Part shown: positions 8,146-17,130 of the stretch, one piece after another | Layout: every line of letters starts with the position of its first letter | How positions within the stretch are numbered: the first letter of the stretch is position 1 | Source: Candidatus Blautia excrementipullorum | GTDB taxonomy: Bacteria; Bacillota; Clostridia; Lachnospirales; Lachnospiraceae | DNA length: 64,000 bases | Reading direction: 5' to 3' | Assembly: GCA_019118645.1 (NCBI GenBank) | Contig: DWYN01000110.1 | Span: forward strand, 1-64,000 | The notes under the pieces: model-generated | The model's input: the letters and a program-made list of their open reading frames with translations, nothing else | Databases searched by the model: none | Told to the model about the DNA's origin: nothing | Position numbers and translations under genes: made by a program

Positions 8146-8403
8146 ATGAAAACATTTGACTATACGATCAAAGATGAGCTGGGAATCCATGCAAGACCGG
8201 CAGGCCTTCTGGTAAAAGAAGCAAAAAAATTCTCATCCGAGTGTACAATTACAAAAGACGGCAAGACAAAGAAGCTGACCCAGTTAATGATGCTGATGTC
8301 TCTGGGAGTAAAACAGGGCGATACAGTGACGATTTCAGCGGAAGGCGACGATGAAGATACAGCAATCGAGGCGCTGAAGGACTTCTTTGAAAAGAATCTG
8401 TAA
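8146..8403 (+). CDS. ptsH: HPr phosphocarrier protein
   Basis: An 85-aa protein of standard HPr length. The phosphorylation site GIHARPA places the catalytic histidine at position 15. It accepts phosphate from Enzyme I and passes it to the IIA domain of PTS permeases. Position 46, which is the regulatory serine phosphorylated by HPr kinase in most Firmicutes, is glutamine here (K-L-T-Q-L-M-M-L), counted directly from the start codon. P-Ser-HPr signalling to CcpA by this protein would therefore not follow the standard scheme. The ribosome binding site AAAGGAGAG and the ptsI gene 18 nt downstream fit a ptsHI operon. Confidence 0.95.
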   Translation: MKTFDYTIKDELGIHARPAGLLVKEAKKFSSECTITKDGKTKKLTQLMMLMSLGVKQGDTVTISAEGDDEDTAIEALKDFFEKNL

Positions 8404-8421
8404 TTACAGGGGGGATAAAGT

Positions 8422-10053
8422 ATGCAGTGTTTCCAGGGTAAATCCGTATATAAAGGAATTGTTCTGGGATCGGTAGTTGTTCTGCGCAAGAACGATTATC
8501 AGGTAAAAAGGACAAAAACAGAGGATCCGGAAGCAGAGATCGGGCGTGTGCAGAAAGCTATTGATAATTCAAAGGAGCAGCTGCAGAAACTGTACGACAA
8601 AGCTCTGAAGGAAGTGGGAGAGGCAAGTGCGGCGATCTTCGAGGTGCATCAGATGATGCTGGAAGACGACGATTATCTGGACGCAATCCAGAATATGATC
8701 CGTACAGAAATGATCAATGCGGAATACGCAGTTGCTGTAACCGGAGACAATTTTTCTGAAATGTTCGCATCTATGGATGACGATTATATGAAGGCCCGGG
8801 CAGCAGACATTAAGGATATTTCCGAGCGTATTGTCCGCAATCTGAGCGGACAGGGAGATACGGACTTAAGCTCTATTGAACCGTCTGTGATTGTGGCAGA
8901 TGATCTGACCCCCAGTGAGACTGTACAGATGGATAAAAACAAAATTCTTGCGTTTGTGACGGTTCATGGCTCTACCAATTCCCATACGGCGATTCTTGCC
9001 CGTATGATGAATATTCCGGCGCTGATCGGCGTACCTCTTGATCTGGATAAAGTGGAAAATGGAATGAAGGCAGTGGTGGACGGTTTCCAGGGGAAAGTGA
9101 TTTTTGAGCCGGATGAAGAGACACAGGAAAATACTCTGAAGAGAATGCATGAGGAAGAGGAAAAGCTGAAACTTCTTCAGGAGCTGAAGGGAAAAGAAAA
9201 CGTTACTCTTGACGGACGCAAGATTAACATTTATGCCAACATCGGAAGCGTCAGCGATATCGGCTATGTTCTGGAAAATGATGCCGGAGGAATCGGTCTT
9301 TTCCGCAGTGAGTTTTTGTATCTGGGCAGAGATGACTTCCCGACAGAGGAGGAACAGTTCCAGGCATACCGCCAGGCGGTTCAGATGATGGCGGGCAAGA
9401 AAGTTATCATTCGTACACTGGATATTGGCGCGGATAAGCAGGTGGATTATTTTAATCTCGGAAAAGAGGACAACCCTGCTCTTGGCTACAGGGCGATCCG
9501 TATTTGCCTGAAGCAGCCGGATATCTTTAAGACACAGCTTCGCGCTCTTCTGCGGGCTGCTGTTTATGGAAATCTCTCCATCATGTATCCGATGATCACC
9601 TCTGTGGAAGAAGTGAAACAGATTTACGCCATTGTAGATGAAGTGGAAGCAGAGCTGAAAGAACAGGAGATTCAGTACAGAATTCCGGAACAGGGAATCA
9701 TGATCGAAACTCCGGCTTCGGTTATGATCAGTGACCGCCTTGCGGAAGTTGTGGATTTCTTCAGTATCGGAACAAATGATCTGACACAGTATACGCTGGC
9801 AATTGACAGGCAGAATGAGAAACTGGATGATTTCTATAATCCGCACCATGAGGCGATTCTGCGAATGATCCAGATGGTAACGGACAATGCGCATAAACAC
9901 GGCAAATGGGCTGGTATCTGTGGCGAGCTTGGCGCGGACACAGAGCTCACAGAACAGTTTGTCCGCATGGGACTTGACGAGCTTTCCGTAGCGCCTTCTA
10001 TGATTTTGAAGCTGCGCAAGATTGTACGTGAAATGAAGGCGGAAGAGGAGTAA
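8422..10053 (+). CDS. ptsI: PTS Enzyme I (PEP-protein phosphotransferase)
   Basis: A 543-aa protein, slightly shorter than the roughly 570 aa usual for the family but complete at both ends. The phospho-histidine H188 is in HGSTNSHTAILAR. The C-terminal PEP-binding barrel shows IGLFRSEFLY, YRAIRICL, MYPMITSVEEV, FSIGTNDLTQYTLAIDR and the catalytic-cysteine region WAGICGELGAD. It transfers phosphate from phosphoenolpyruvate to HPr and starts the sugar PTS cascade. It is preceded by ptsH and followed by a strong terminator, so ptsHI ends here. Confidence 0.96.
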   Translation: MQCFQGKSVYKGIVLGSVVVLRKNDYQVKRTKTEDPEAEIGRVQKAIDNSKEQLQKLYDKALKEVGEASAAIFEVHQMMLEDDDYLDAIQNMIRTEMINAEYAVAVTGDNFSEMFASMDDDYMKARAADIKDISERIVRNLSGQGDTDLSSIEPSVIVADDLTPSETVQMDKNKILAFVTVHGSTNSHTAILARMMNIPALIGVPLDLDKVENGMKAVVDGFQGKVIFEPDEETQENTLKRMHEEEEKLKLLQELKGKENVTLDGRKINIYANIGSVSDIGYVLENDAGGIGLFRSEFLYLGRDDFPTEEEQFQAYRQAVQMMAGKKVIIRTLDIGADKQVDYFNLGKEDNPALGYRAIRICLKQPDIFKTQLRALLRAAVYGNLSIMYPMITSVEEVKQIYAIVDEVEAELKEQEIQYRIPEQGIMIETPASVMISDRLAEVVDFFSIGTNDLTQYTLAIDRQNEKLDDFYNPHHEAILRMIQMVTDNAHKHGKWAGICGELGADTELTEQFVRMGLDELSVAPSMILKLRKIVREMKAEEE

Positions 10054-10119
10054 AGCAAAAGAATCGGGGCATTGTTCTGCGGAAAGAGCAGATATAGAAC
10101 TAAAAGAATCGGAAACAGA

Positions 10120-10185
10120 AAAAGAATCCTGCAGGGAAGAAAGATTGTTGCGAAATACTTTCTTTCCCTGCAGGATTCTTTTTTA
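10120..10185. terminator. Long bidirectional terminator between ptsI and the symporter gene
   Basis: AAAGAATCCTGCAGGGAAGAAAG pairs almost perfectly with CTTTCTTTCCCTGCAGGATTCTT around a 14-nt loop. A T run follows on the + strand, and T-rich sequence follows on the - strand (complement of AGAAAAAG). It can serve both convergent genes. Confidence 0.88.
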
Positions 10186-10266
10186 TGGTCTCACCGGAGA
10201 CTGCGGCAGCCCGCCCGCGATTTAGGAGCTGAGGAAAACGATCCCTGCTGCCGGAAAAGGATGGGC

Positions 10267-11694
10267 TTAATTTTCATCTACATAAGCAGACGGCGCCGGC
10301 TTTACGCCGCGTCCCCATTCAATAAAGTTCACAATAAAGAACACAACAACGCTGACCGCGCAGCCGAATACTACCGGCAGAATTCCGAATTTGAATCCTC
10401 CGCCGCTTATGAACTGCCAGAAGCAGAAGCCGATGGTGCCTCCGATCAGGGAAATGATTCCGGAATTTCGGGTGGCCCTGGGAACGATCAGTCCCAGACC
10501 ATAGGCTGCGAACGGACCGGCACAGCGGATGCCGAAAGCGAAAGTGTTCATGGTTACGATAGGAACACCTGCCATGGAAATCAGCATCGCGATAACCGCA
10601 GATACAACATTGCAGGCTCTGGTATATGTGATTATCTGCTTGTCGCCGAGCTTCTTTCCGCCGTACTTCAGATACAGGTCATTCATTATCATTGTGGACA
10701 TGCACAGAAGGTTGGAATCAGCAGAGGACATTGTCGCGCAGATAATTGCCGCGGAAATAATTCCTACTACAAACCCCGGGGCATGAGCGGAGGTAACTGC
10801 CATCATAGCGTTGGCACCGCCGTTTTCCAGATCCGGCATGGTTGCCAGTGCGGCAAGACCAAGCAGAGTAGGGAAGATGGACATTGCAGCCATAAGAACT
10901 GCAGAAAGCCATGCTGCCTGTTTAGCGGTTTTTTCATCTTTTGCAGTCTCAAAACGGGATACCATCTCAGGACCGGCAAGGAAGGTACAGAAATAATTGA
11001 ATATGTAGCCGATAATCGTTACCCAGCCGATTTTTGTAAAGCTGAGCTGTACCGGCGGAAGGGCTGCTGAAATTGCGTCCCATCCTCCGCAGCCGTTGAT
11101 GACAATAGGAGTTGCAACGGCCAGACCTACCAGAATAATAGCAAACTGAACCAAATCGGAAATCTGATCCGCGATCATACCGCCGAAGGTGGTATAAATA
11201 ATAACTACGGCTCCTGCAATCACAAGCGCCACGTTTGTCGGGATTCCGGTCAGACTTGCCACTACGGTGCCGGATGCAGCGATCTGAGAGGAAGTCAGAC
11301 AGAAAAGAGACAGAACGCTTAAAACAGCGGTCAGTGTACTAGATACATGACCGAACCGGCGTCCGACAACTTCCGGGATTGTTACCGCCATGGTCTTCCG
11401 GATCTTTGGTGCAAAGTAGGCAAGGGGGATCATTGCGATGGAAGCCGCAAGGACATACCAGATTGCACTCATTCCCCATTCGCTGAAAGCCTTCTGGGCA
11501 AGTCCGGTAGTGGAACCGCCTCCGATATTATTGGCGGAGAGAGAAAATGCAACCATGAAAAGCCCCATACGGCGGCCTGCAAGCATATAGTCGCTGCTGT
11601 CTTTGATCTGAAGCTTGCCTACAATGAAGCCTACCAGCAGCATACATACCAGGTATGCGACTACGATGATTAGAGCTTGGGTTTGTAATACCAT
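10267..11694 (-). CDS. Sodium/solute symporter (SSS family)
   Basis: A 475-aa polytopic membrane protein with about 13 helices. It shows the SSS family features: DYMLAGRRMG after the first helix, FSLSANNIGGGSTTGLAQKA, then IYTTFGGMIADQISDLVQF, and a later ATMSSADSNLLCMSTMIMND that corresponds to the Na+-site helix. It uses the sodium gradient to import an organic solute such as a carboxylate, amino acid or sugar; the sequence does not say which. The start has AGGAGGACTG upstream on the - strand. It stands alone between a terminator and a divergent gene, so it has no operon partner. Confidence 0.88.
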   Translation of the reverse strand: MVLQTQALIIVVAYLVCMLLVGFIVGKLQIKDSSDYMLAGRRMGLFMVAFSLSANNIGGGSTTGLAQKAFSEWGMSAIWYVLAASIAMIPLAYFAPKIRKTMAVTIPEVVGRRFGHVSSTLTAVLSVLSLFCLTSSQIAASGTVVASLTGIPTNVALVIAGAVVIIYTTFGGMIADQISDLVQFAIILVGLAVATPIVINGCGGWDAISAALPPVQLSFTKIGWVTIIGYIFNYFCTFLAGPEMVSRFETAKDEKTAKQAAWLSAVLMAAMSIFPTLLGLAALATMPDLENGGANAMMAVTSAHAPGFVVGIISAAIICATMSSADSNLLCMSTMIMNDLYLKYGGKKLGDKQIITYTRACNVVSAVIAMLISMAGVPIVTMNTFAFGIRCAGPFAAYGLGLIVPRATRNSGIISLIGGTIGFCFWQFISGGGFKFGILPVVFGCAVSVVVFFIVNFIEWGRGVKPAPSAYVDEN

Positions 11695-12023
11695 AAACCA
11701 GTCCTCCTTTAATTATAAAAATATTGTAAAAAATATAAAGAAATTATAACCTATTTCTCGATAAATGTAAATTATTTTTTGGTATAAAAAATAATTTTTT
11801 GAATTAAGAAAATATAATATTTGAACAAAATGAATTCAGTGTAATAATCAGATAATTTTGGCTGAATATATAGGAGAGAAAGAAGGAGGACGATTCCATA
11901 CCGGGAGAGAAAGATTCGATGGGGCAGCGCTGATTTTTCCCCGGCTTCAGGCATAATTTAGAAAGACCGCAGATTTTCGCCGCAATGGGCAAAAGAACCG
12001 CGGCGAAACATAGGAGAGAGAAT
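11695..12023. other. Divergent AT-rich intergenic region, symporter and protease genes
   Basis: This 329-bp gap holds the symporter promoter on its left side (separate entry). The centre, 11770-11880, is very AT-rich. Several TATAAT-like strings occur around 11810, but none has a -35 box at a proper distance. The right side holds the protease gene leader with TAGGAGAGAG before 12024. I see no RNA structure, repeat or small gene. Confidence 0.6.
11743..11771 (-). promoter_or_regulatory. Promoter of the sodium/solute symporter gene
   Basis: Read on the - strand, TTTACA (11771-11766) and TATAAT (11748-11743) are separated by 17 bp, about 50 nt before the start codon. Confidence 0.75.
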
Positions 12024-13775
12024 ATGGAAGATCAGAAAATGGATAATCTTTTAAATCTGGCGCTGGACTCCACGGAGCAGGAGCGGCGGAAATCCGGAAA
12101 TCTGAATGTGGGTTATACGGAAGAGACCGGAATGTGGGATGTAGTAGTGAAATACAGTGGGAATACCGATGAACTGAGCGGGCCGGGAATCCGGATCGTC
12201 CCTCTGCTGGGCGGATATGCAGTTGTGACACTGCCGGAAGAACAGCTGGAGAGTTTTTCTTCCAGACCGCAGATAGAATTTATGGAGATGCCCAAGAGGC
12301 TTTACTTCCAGGTGAATCAGGGAGCGGAAGCCAGCTGTATCCGGTCTGTGCAGAGAGAACCAGGTGGGGAGCAGGGACTCAGCGGCAGAGGCGTGCTGAT
12401 TGGAATTGTAGATTCCGGGGCGGATTACCGGCATCCGGATTTCTGCAGGGAAGACGGAACAAGCCGGATTCTGAAGCTGTGGGATCAAAGTGCCTCCGGG
12501 GATACGGGAAAGCCTCCGGAAGGATATTTTCTGGGGACAGAATATGGAAAAGAGGAGATAGACAGGGCGCTGGCCCTGCCGGAGAATGAGGGGAGACTGC
12601 TTGTTCCCCAGCAGGATCTCAGCGGACATGGGACGTCTGTTCTGGGAATTGCCGCCGGAAATGGAAGAGCATCCGGCGGAATTTACCGGGGAGCGGCTTA
12701 TGACAGTGACATTATTGCGGTAAAGCTGGGGATGCCAAGGGAAAATTCTTTCCCGAGGACAACGGAGCTGATGCAGGGGATTGACTATCTGGTACGGCAG
12801 GCACTTGCACTTCGAATGCCTATGGCGATTAATCTTAGCTTCGGGAATAATTATGGCTCTCACAGAGGCGATTCTCTTCTGGAAACCTATATGAGCAATG
12901 CGGCAAATGTGGGGAGAACGGTGATCTGTGTGGGAACCGGAAATAACGGAAATGATAATCTTCACACTTCCGGTCAGGTGAGAGCTGCTGAGGTTAAGGA
13001 AATTGAATTTGGGGTAAGCGCTTATGAACCGGTTTTGAATGTACAGCTCTGGAAAGCTTATTCAGATGAGATGGAAATTTATATAGAAGCGCCTTCCGGA
13101 CAGACGGCGGGCCCGCTTTCAGAGCAGCTGGGGACACAGAGATATCTCATGGGGAATACCGAGGTTTTGATTTATTATGGAAAGCCGGCCCCGTTTCAGG
13201 TAACACAGGAAATTTACTTTGATTTTATTCCCCGCGGGATGTACATTGACAGCGGAGTATGGAAAATACGCCTCAGAGGAAGACGGGTGAAGACAGGAGG
13301 ATTCTATCTGTGGCTGCCGGGAGGGATGACGCTGAATCCGGGAACAGGCTTCTATTACCCGAAAGCAGAAGAAACCCTGACCATTCCTTCCGCCGCTGAA
13401 AAGGTTATCACAGTAGGCGCATATGATTCCCGGCTGAACGCCTTTGCGGATTTCTCAGGAAGAGGAGGCGGAGACCTGTTTTACCCCAAACCGGATTTTG
13501 CCGCGCCGGGAGTAAACATTACTGCTCCTGTTCCCGGGGGCGGATATGGAAGTGTCACAGGGACTTCCTTTGCTGTGCCCTTTGCTGCGGGCGCTGCAGC
13601 GCTTCTTATGGAGTGGGGAATTGTCAGAGGGAATGATCCGTTCCTCTGGGGGGAGAAAGTGAAGGCGTATTTAAGACGGGGCGCTCAGCCTTTGCGTGGA
13701 TTTGAGGTTTATCCCAATCCGGAGATTGGGTATGGAGTGCTGTGCCTGAGAAATAGTATACCGGAATCAAGATGA
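12024..13775 (+). CDS. Subtilisin-like serine protease (S8, clostridial Csp-like)
   Basis: A 583-aa protein with an intact S8 triad: D130 in IGIVDSGADYRHPDF, H202 in DLSGHGTSVLGIAAG and S515 in VTGTSFAVPFAAGAAAL; the oxyanion Asn segment is INLSFGNN. About 250 residues separate the His and Ser blocks and contain a beta-rich insertion (about 320-450) like the jelly-roll domain of clostridial CspABC germination proteases. There is no signal peptide or membrane helix, so it probably acts in the cytoplasm or in a spore or forespore compartment. The start at 12024 has TAGGAGAGAG upstream; an in-frame ATG at 11985 lacks a ribosome binding site. It appears monocistronic. Confidence 0.9.
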   Translation: MEDQKMDNLLNLALDSTEQERRKSGNLNVGYTEETGMWDVVVKYSGNTDELSGPGIRIVPLLGGYAVVTLPEEQLESFSSRPQIEFMEMPKRLYFQVNQGAEASCIRSVQREPGGEQGLSGRGVLIGIVDSGADYRHPDFCREDGTSRILKLWDQSASGDTGKPPEGYFLGTEYGKEEIDRALALPENEGRLLVPQQDLSGHGTSVLGIAAGNGRASGGIYRGAAYDSDIIAVKLGMPRENSFPRTTELMQGIDYLVRQALALRMPMAINLSFGNNYGSHRGDSLLETYMSNAANVGRTVICVGTGNNGNDNLHTSGQVRAAEVKEIEFGVSAYEPVLNVQLWKAYSDEMEIYIEAPSGQTAGPLSEQLGTQRYLMGNTEVLIYYGKPAPFQVTQEIYFDFIPRGMYIDSGVWKIRLRGRRVKTGGFYLWLPGGMTLNPGTGFYYPKAEETLTIPSAAEKVITVGAYDSRLNAFADFSGRGGGDLFYPKPDFAAPGVNITAPVPGGGYGSVTGTSFAVPFAAGAAALLMEWGIVRGNDPFLWGEKVKAYLRRGAQPLRGFEVYPNPEIGYGVLCLRNSIPESR

Positions 13776-13938
13776 ATATTTCGGCGCCGGAGCGTGTATG
13801 CGGATATATTTGTGAAAAAAGAACGAACTTTCGTCTCCCATTCTTGTTTTTCGAAAGAGAGCGTGATACTCTTTTTTAAGAGAATATTAACAAATTTATA
13901 AAATATTATTACAAAAGAGAATGGGGGAAAGCAACTGG

Positions 13939-14952
13939 ATGATTATAAAGGATTCAGATAATAATGTACATCGATACAGCAGCAAGGCAAACTGGAAATC
14001 AAAACGCAGAAATGAAATTCTGAGACAGATTTTTCCTGTGGCGGCAGTGGTGCTGGTGGCTGTGATTATGATATTCCTTTCGCTTTTGCAGAGGGAAGCT
14101 GAGAAAGAGGCTGCCGCAGAAATTTCTGAAACAGCGGAGGATTCCGCTGCCGTGCAGGAAGAAGAGACTGTGGTGGAGGAGCCTTTTATCAATATTCTTG
14201 ATAAAAATAATTATGAACTGACAGTTACATGGGACGGTGCTGTAAAAAAAGATACGATGGAAGGAATCCAGACCGGACTGAAACAGGAAATTGACTCCCT
14301 GAAAGGGGAGGGATATTCGGCGGCCTTTCTTCTGTATGACCTGAATTCAGGAGGAGGAATCAGTTACCATCCTGACACAGAATATTACAGCGCCAGCGCC
14401 ATCAAGGCTCCTTATGTGGCGTGGATGGTACAGACGTATCCGGAGACGGCGGAAGAATTTTATCCGGAAATAGAGAGCGCTATTATGTGGTCCAGCAATG
14501 AGGACTATTTTGTGCTGATTAACAATTTCGGGAAATCCGGTTTTAATGAATGGGCGTCCCAGACGGTAAATACGGAGGTTGAGCTGTCCGACGGATCCTT
14601 CGGTCCGGTTACCTGCAGAGATTTTGCCCGTCTGTGGATAAATATTTATGATTATTTCACATCGGGAAGTGAAACGGCTGAAAAGATTCGGAATCTGTAC
14701 TGTGGAACAGATGAATCCGCTATTTATGAGACATTAGGCGAAAAATATATGGTGTATTCCAAAGCCGGATGGTCATTTGAGGGAGAGGATTCTTATTATA
14801 CGGTGCAGAATGACGCTGGAATTGTGATGAAAGGAACTGATCCGTACATTCTGGTTATCCTGACGGATGCATATGAACGCCTTGACCTTCTGGATTCTGT
14901 AGTGGAGGAGATGGATCTGGCACATACCGAACTGCTCGCTCAGGAAAGCTGA
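13939..14952 (+). CDS. Membrane-anchored class-A beta-lactamase-like serine hydrolase
   Basis: A 337-aa protein with a short basic N-terminus, one membrane helix (about residues 32-52, VAAVVLVAVIMIFLSLL), an acidic linker rich in Glu and Ala, and an external domain of the beta-lactamase2/class-A-like fold. The SxxK catalytic motif is S153-A-I-K156 in YSASAIKAPYV. SSNEDYFVLI stands where the SDN loop is expected and SKAGW where KTG is expected. These deviations suggest a D,D-peptidase-like or non-canonical hydrolase rather than a true resistance enzyme. The start at 13939 has GGGGGAAAG upstream; ATG at 13921 has no clear ribosome binding site. Confidence 0.78.
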   Translation: MIIKDSDNNVHRYSSKANWKSKRRNEILRQIFPVAAVVLVAVIMIFLSLLQREAEKEAAAEISETAEDSAAVQEEETVVEEPFINILDKNNYELTVTWDGAVKKDTMEGIQTGLKQEIDSLKGEGYSAAFLLYDLNSGGGISYHPDTEYYSASAIKAPYVAWMVQTYPETAEEFYPEIESAIMWSSNEDYFVLINNFGKSGFNEWASQTVNTEVELSDGSFGPVTCRDFARLWINIYDYFTSGSETAEKIRNLYCGTDESAIYETLGEKYMVYSKAGWSFEGEDSYYTVQNDAGIVMKGTDPYILVILTDAYERLDLLDSVVEEMDLAHTELLAQES

Positions 14953-15148
14953 AATAAAGAAAGCCATGGAAAGATTTCCCGGCAAACTGTCGCTTTTTTG
15001 CGGAAAAAAAGCCTACAGTTTTCGGATTAAAAAGAAACGGAGTTTGGACTAAAATAAAATCACAGCAGAAAACTTTTGCATGAGTTGGCTTTCAGAGGGG
15101 ATAGAAAGCGAAAACTACAGAAAAATATTTATTTAGGGAGGTTATATC

Positions 15149-15364
15149 ATGGCATTATCACTGGACAGCAAAATCAAAGACATTTTACGGTCGCCGGAAG
15201 GAAAGGCAGTTATGGAGAAATATGCGCCGGGCTCTACAAGCAATCCTTCAATGAAACTGGTAGGAGCAATGACATACAGAAAACTTCTGTCATATCCGGA
15301 ATCTGCGGAGGTGGCAAAATTTGCAGATCAGATAGATGAAGATCTGAAAAAGTGTTCCAGGTAG
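15149..15364 (+). CDS. Small conserved-type protein, 71 aa, function unknown
   Basis: A short ORF with a strong ribosome binding site (AGGGAGGTTATATC) and an intrinsic terminator directly after it, so it is very probably a real gene. The sequence is soluble and mostly helical, with the pattern LDSKIKDILRSPEGKAVMEKY followed by P-G, N-P-S-M-K and M-T-Y-R-K-L. From memory, a similar module of about 70 residues (core pattern L.DP.AKAVLEK..PG) occurs at the C-terminus of some larger bacterial enzymes. If so, this would be a stand-alone copy. It lies beside the PucR-controlled island at 15445-20486. No function is claimed. Confidence 0.8.
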   Translation: MALSLDSKIKDILRSPEGKAVMEKYAPGSTSNPSMKLVGAMTYRKLLSYPESAEVAKFADQIDEDLKKCSR

Positions 15365-15371
15365 ATGAAAA

Positions 15372-15424
15372 AAGAAACTGCGGCAGACTGCGGATATCAG
15401 CATCCGCGGTCTGCCGCAGTTTTC
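15372..15424. terminator. Bidirectional terminator between the 71-aa gene and the PucR gene
   Basis: AAACTGCGGCAGAC pairs with GTCTGCCGCAGTTT, and the inner TGCGGAT pairs with ATCCGCG. T-rich sequence flanks both ends, with AAAAAAG on the left giving T on the - strand. It serves both convergent genes. Confidence 0.85.
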
Positions 15425-15444
15425 TGAATCAGGGAAAATACTTT

Positions 15445-16986
15445 TTATTTTCCGGACCCCTTCAAAATTTCTCTGAGTTCCAGAGCTTTTATGATGATCT
15501 GCAGATGAAGCCGTTCATTATAATCCTTCAGGTCGATCCCAAGTTCCCGCTCAATTCTGTTGATTCTGTCTACCAGCGTGCTTCTGTGAATGTACAGAAT
15601 TTCTGCCGTGCTGGTATAATTCATATTTTCTTCCAAAAATACTTTTAAAGTTTCAAAGTAACTTACCGGAGAGTGTTTATCGTGCCGGAACAGATTTTTC
15701 AGACCAGTGGAATAAAACATTTCCACAGGCATTCCTCCGGTAGAATTTGTAATCATTTCCATTAATACAAAGCTTGAAAAATAGAACCGGGAAGCGGAAT
15801 CTGTGGTAAGCTGGCCGTTTTCCAGGGCAATTTCCGCCTGGAGATAATGCATTCTGGCGTCATACAGATTGGAAAAGTCATTGCTGATTCCGGCGTAAAG
15901 CTTCAGGGATTTCAGCATGGGATCCAGCCGTGCATTCAGGTTTCCCTGATATTTTCCGTCTTTGTCATAAAGGGGCTTCAGGTCGATGAAAGCGGCTACG
16001 GACTGGTTGTGGGGAAATGCGGCGCATCCTGGGAAATTCTTTTCAAATAGGCTGCAGATATAGCTAACGGGAATTTGAGAATATCTGCTGATAATATGGG
16101 CGCTGACGCAGACATACCGCGTCTTCATCTGCACAGCCTGAAGCACTGATTTGTGAATAGGACGTATAGGTCGTTCTTCAATAATCTCTCTCAGAATCTG
16201 CCGGATTGTGTTCCGCTCATTGGAGAGAAGGGACGGATTGCGCTCCAGGGATTTTTCCAGAATAGAGCCAAGATAGCCGGCAAGAGCAGCGTCGCCGTCG
16301 TGAAAAGGCCGCCCCTCTTCGGACATAAAAAAACAGCCTGCATACTGTCCGGCTTTGTCAAAAAGATTTACAGCCAGGGAAAACTCTTTTCCGACGTCAA
16401 GAAGCATGGGCTCGTGAATATCCATGGACATCTCTCCATAGGTGAGAAATTCCGCCAGATCTGACTGAGCCAGAGAGTCGCCGGTATTTCCGGATTTCCG
16501 GGTTTGTCCGGAAGGATTCCTGTGTCCTTCCGCCAGGATATGAAAACTGGAATCCAGCACGCAAATGGAATGATCCATATATGGAGCGCTGAGCTCGGCA
16601 ATTTTCTGAATATTAGCGTCCTGCTGGAATATCCCCAAAAGTTCTTCGTTCCATTGATCATAGAAATCAAAAATTTTCTGTACGCTGTGATAGACAGAGA
16701 AAAAATCTTTCCTTGCCAGTATAAGGATCAGGGTGATCCGGTCTGCATAATATTTCATCCGGACCGGTTCTCCGATACAGATCAGGACAGCTCCCTGCTC
16801 GAGCTGAGGCCTGGACGGGAGATGCTCTGCCGTGGCAAGATACAGATGGCCGGCCAGAAAACGGGAGTCGTCATCCATATGGAATTCAGGTCTGCCCAGA
16901 GTCAGCGAGGTTTCCCTTGTTCCGTGTATTTCAGCAGGATACTGCTTTTTTAGTTTCTCAAAAATGATATCTGCATTTAATTTCAT
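15445..16986 (-). CDS. PucR/CdaR-family transcriptional regulator
   Basis: A 513-aa cytoplasmic protein. The C-terminal 60 residues contain the PucR-type helix-turn-helix (TSTAEILYIHRSTLVDRI followed by NRIERELGIDL), which is diagnostic for this family. The rest contains a sensor-like N-terminal region and a GGDEF-related central region typical of CdaR proteins. Members usually activate nearby catabolic genes in response to a small molecule. The gene is divergent from the SDR gene at 17226, with a 239-bp shared promoter region, so it is the probable activator of that island. AGAGGAGAGC precedes the start on the - strand. Confidence 0.88.
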   Translation of the reverse strand: MKLNADIIFEKLKKQYPAEIHGTRETSLTLGRPEFHMDDDSRFLAGHLYLATAEHLPSRPQLEQGAVLICIGEPVRMKYYADRITLILILARKDFFSVYHSVQKIFDFYDQWNEELLGIFQQDANIQKIAELSAPYMDHSICVLDSSFHILAEGHRNPSGQTRKSGNTGDSLAQSDLAEFLTYGEMSMDIHEPMLLDVGKEFSLAVNLFDKAGQYAGCFFMSEEGRPFHDGDAALAGYLGSILEKSLERNPSLLSNERNTIRQILREIIEERPIRPIHKSVLQAVQMKTRYVCVSAHIISRYSQIPVSYICSLFEKNFPGCAAFPHNQSVAAFIDLKPLYDKDGKYQGNLNARLDPMLKSLKLYAGISNDFSNLYDARMHYLQAEIALENGQLTTDSASRFYFSSFVLMEMITNSTGGMPVEMFYSTGLKNLFRHDKHSPVSYFETLKVFLEENMNYTSTAEILYIHRSTLVDRINRIERELGIDLKDYNERLHLQIIIKALELREILKGSGK

Positions 16987-17016
16987 AAACAGCAGCTCTC
17001 CTCTCTGCAGACAAGA

Positions 17017-17040
17017 ACCGATATTTCATCGGTTTTTTTT
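17017..17040 (+). terminator. Short hairpin with T8 in the PucR-SDR intergenic region
   Basis: ACCGAT (17017-17022) pairs with ATCGGT (17028-17033) across a 5-nt loop and is followed by eight T on the + strand. No + strand gene ends here, so it may stop transcription running antisense through the PucR gene, or it may be fortuitous. Confidence 0.4.
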
Positions 17041-17130
17041 AATTATAGTTTGAATTTTGATAGATTTCAATGGAAAAAACCACCCGTTATTTTGTAGGGA
17101 AAAAATAAAATATACCCTTTCTTCTGATTA

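Noticed and set aside
8866-9900. 344-codon open frame on the - strand
   Set aside because: It is a shadow of ptsI, which is a complete enzyme with all active-site motifs.
10072-11070. 332-codon open frame on the + strand
   Set aside because: It runs through the bidirectional terminator into the antisense of the symporter gene, and its product lacks motifs.
12051-12965. 304-codon open frame on the - strand
   Set aside because: It is antisense to the catalytic Asp and His regions of the subtilisin-like protease.
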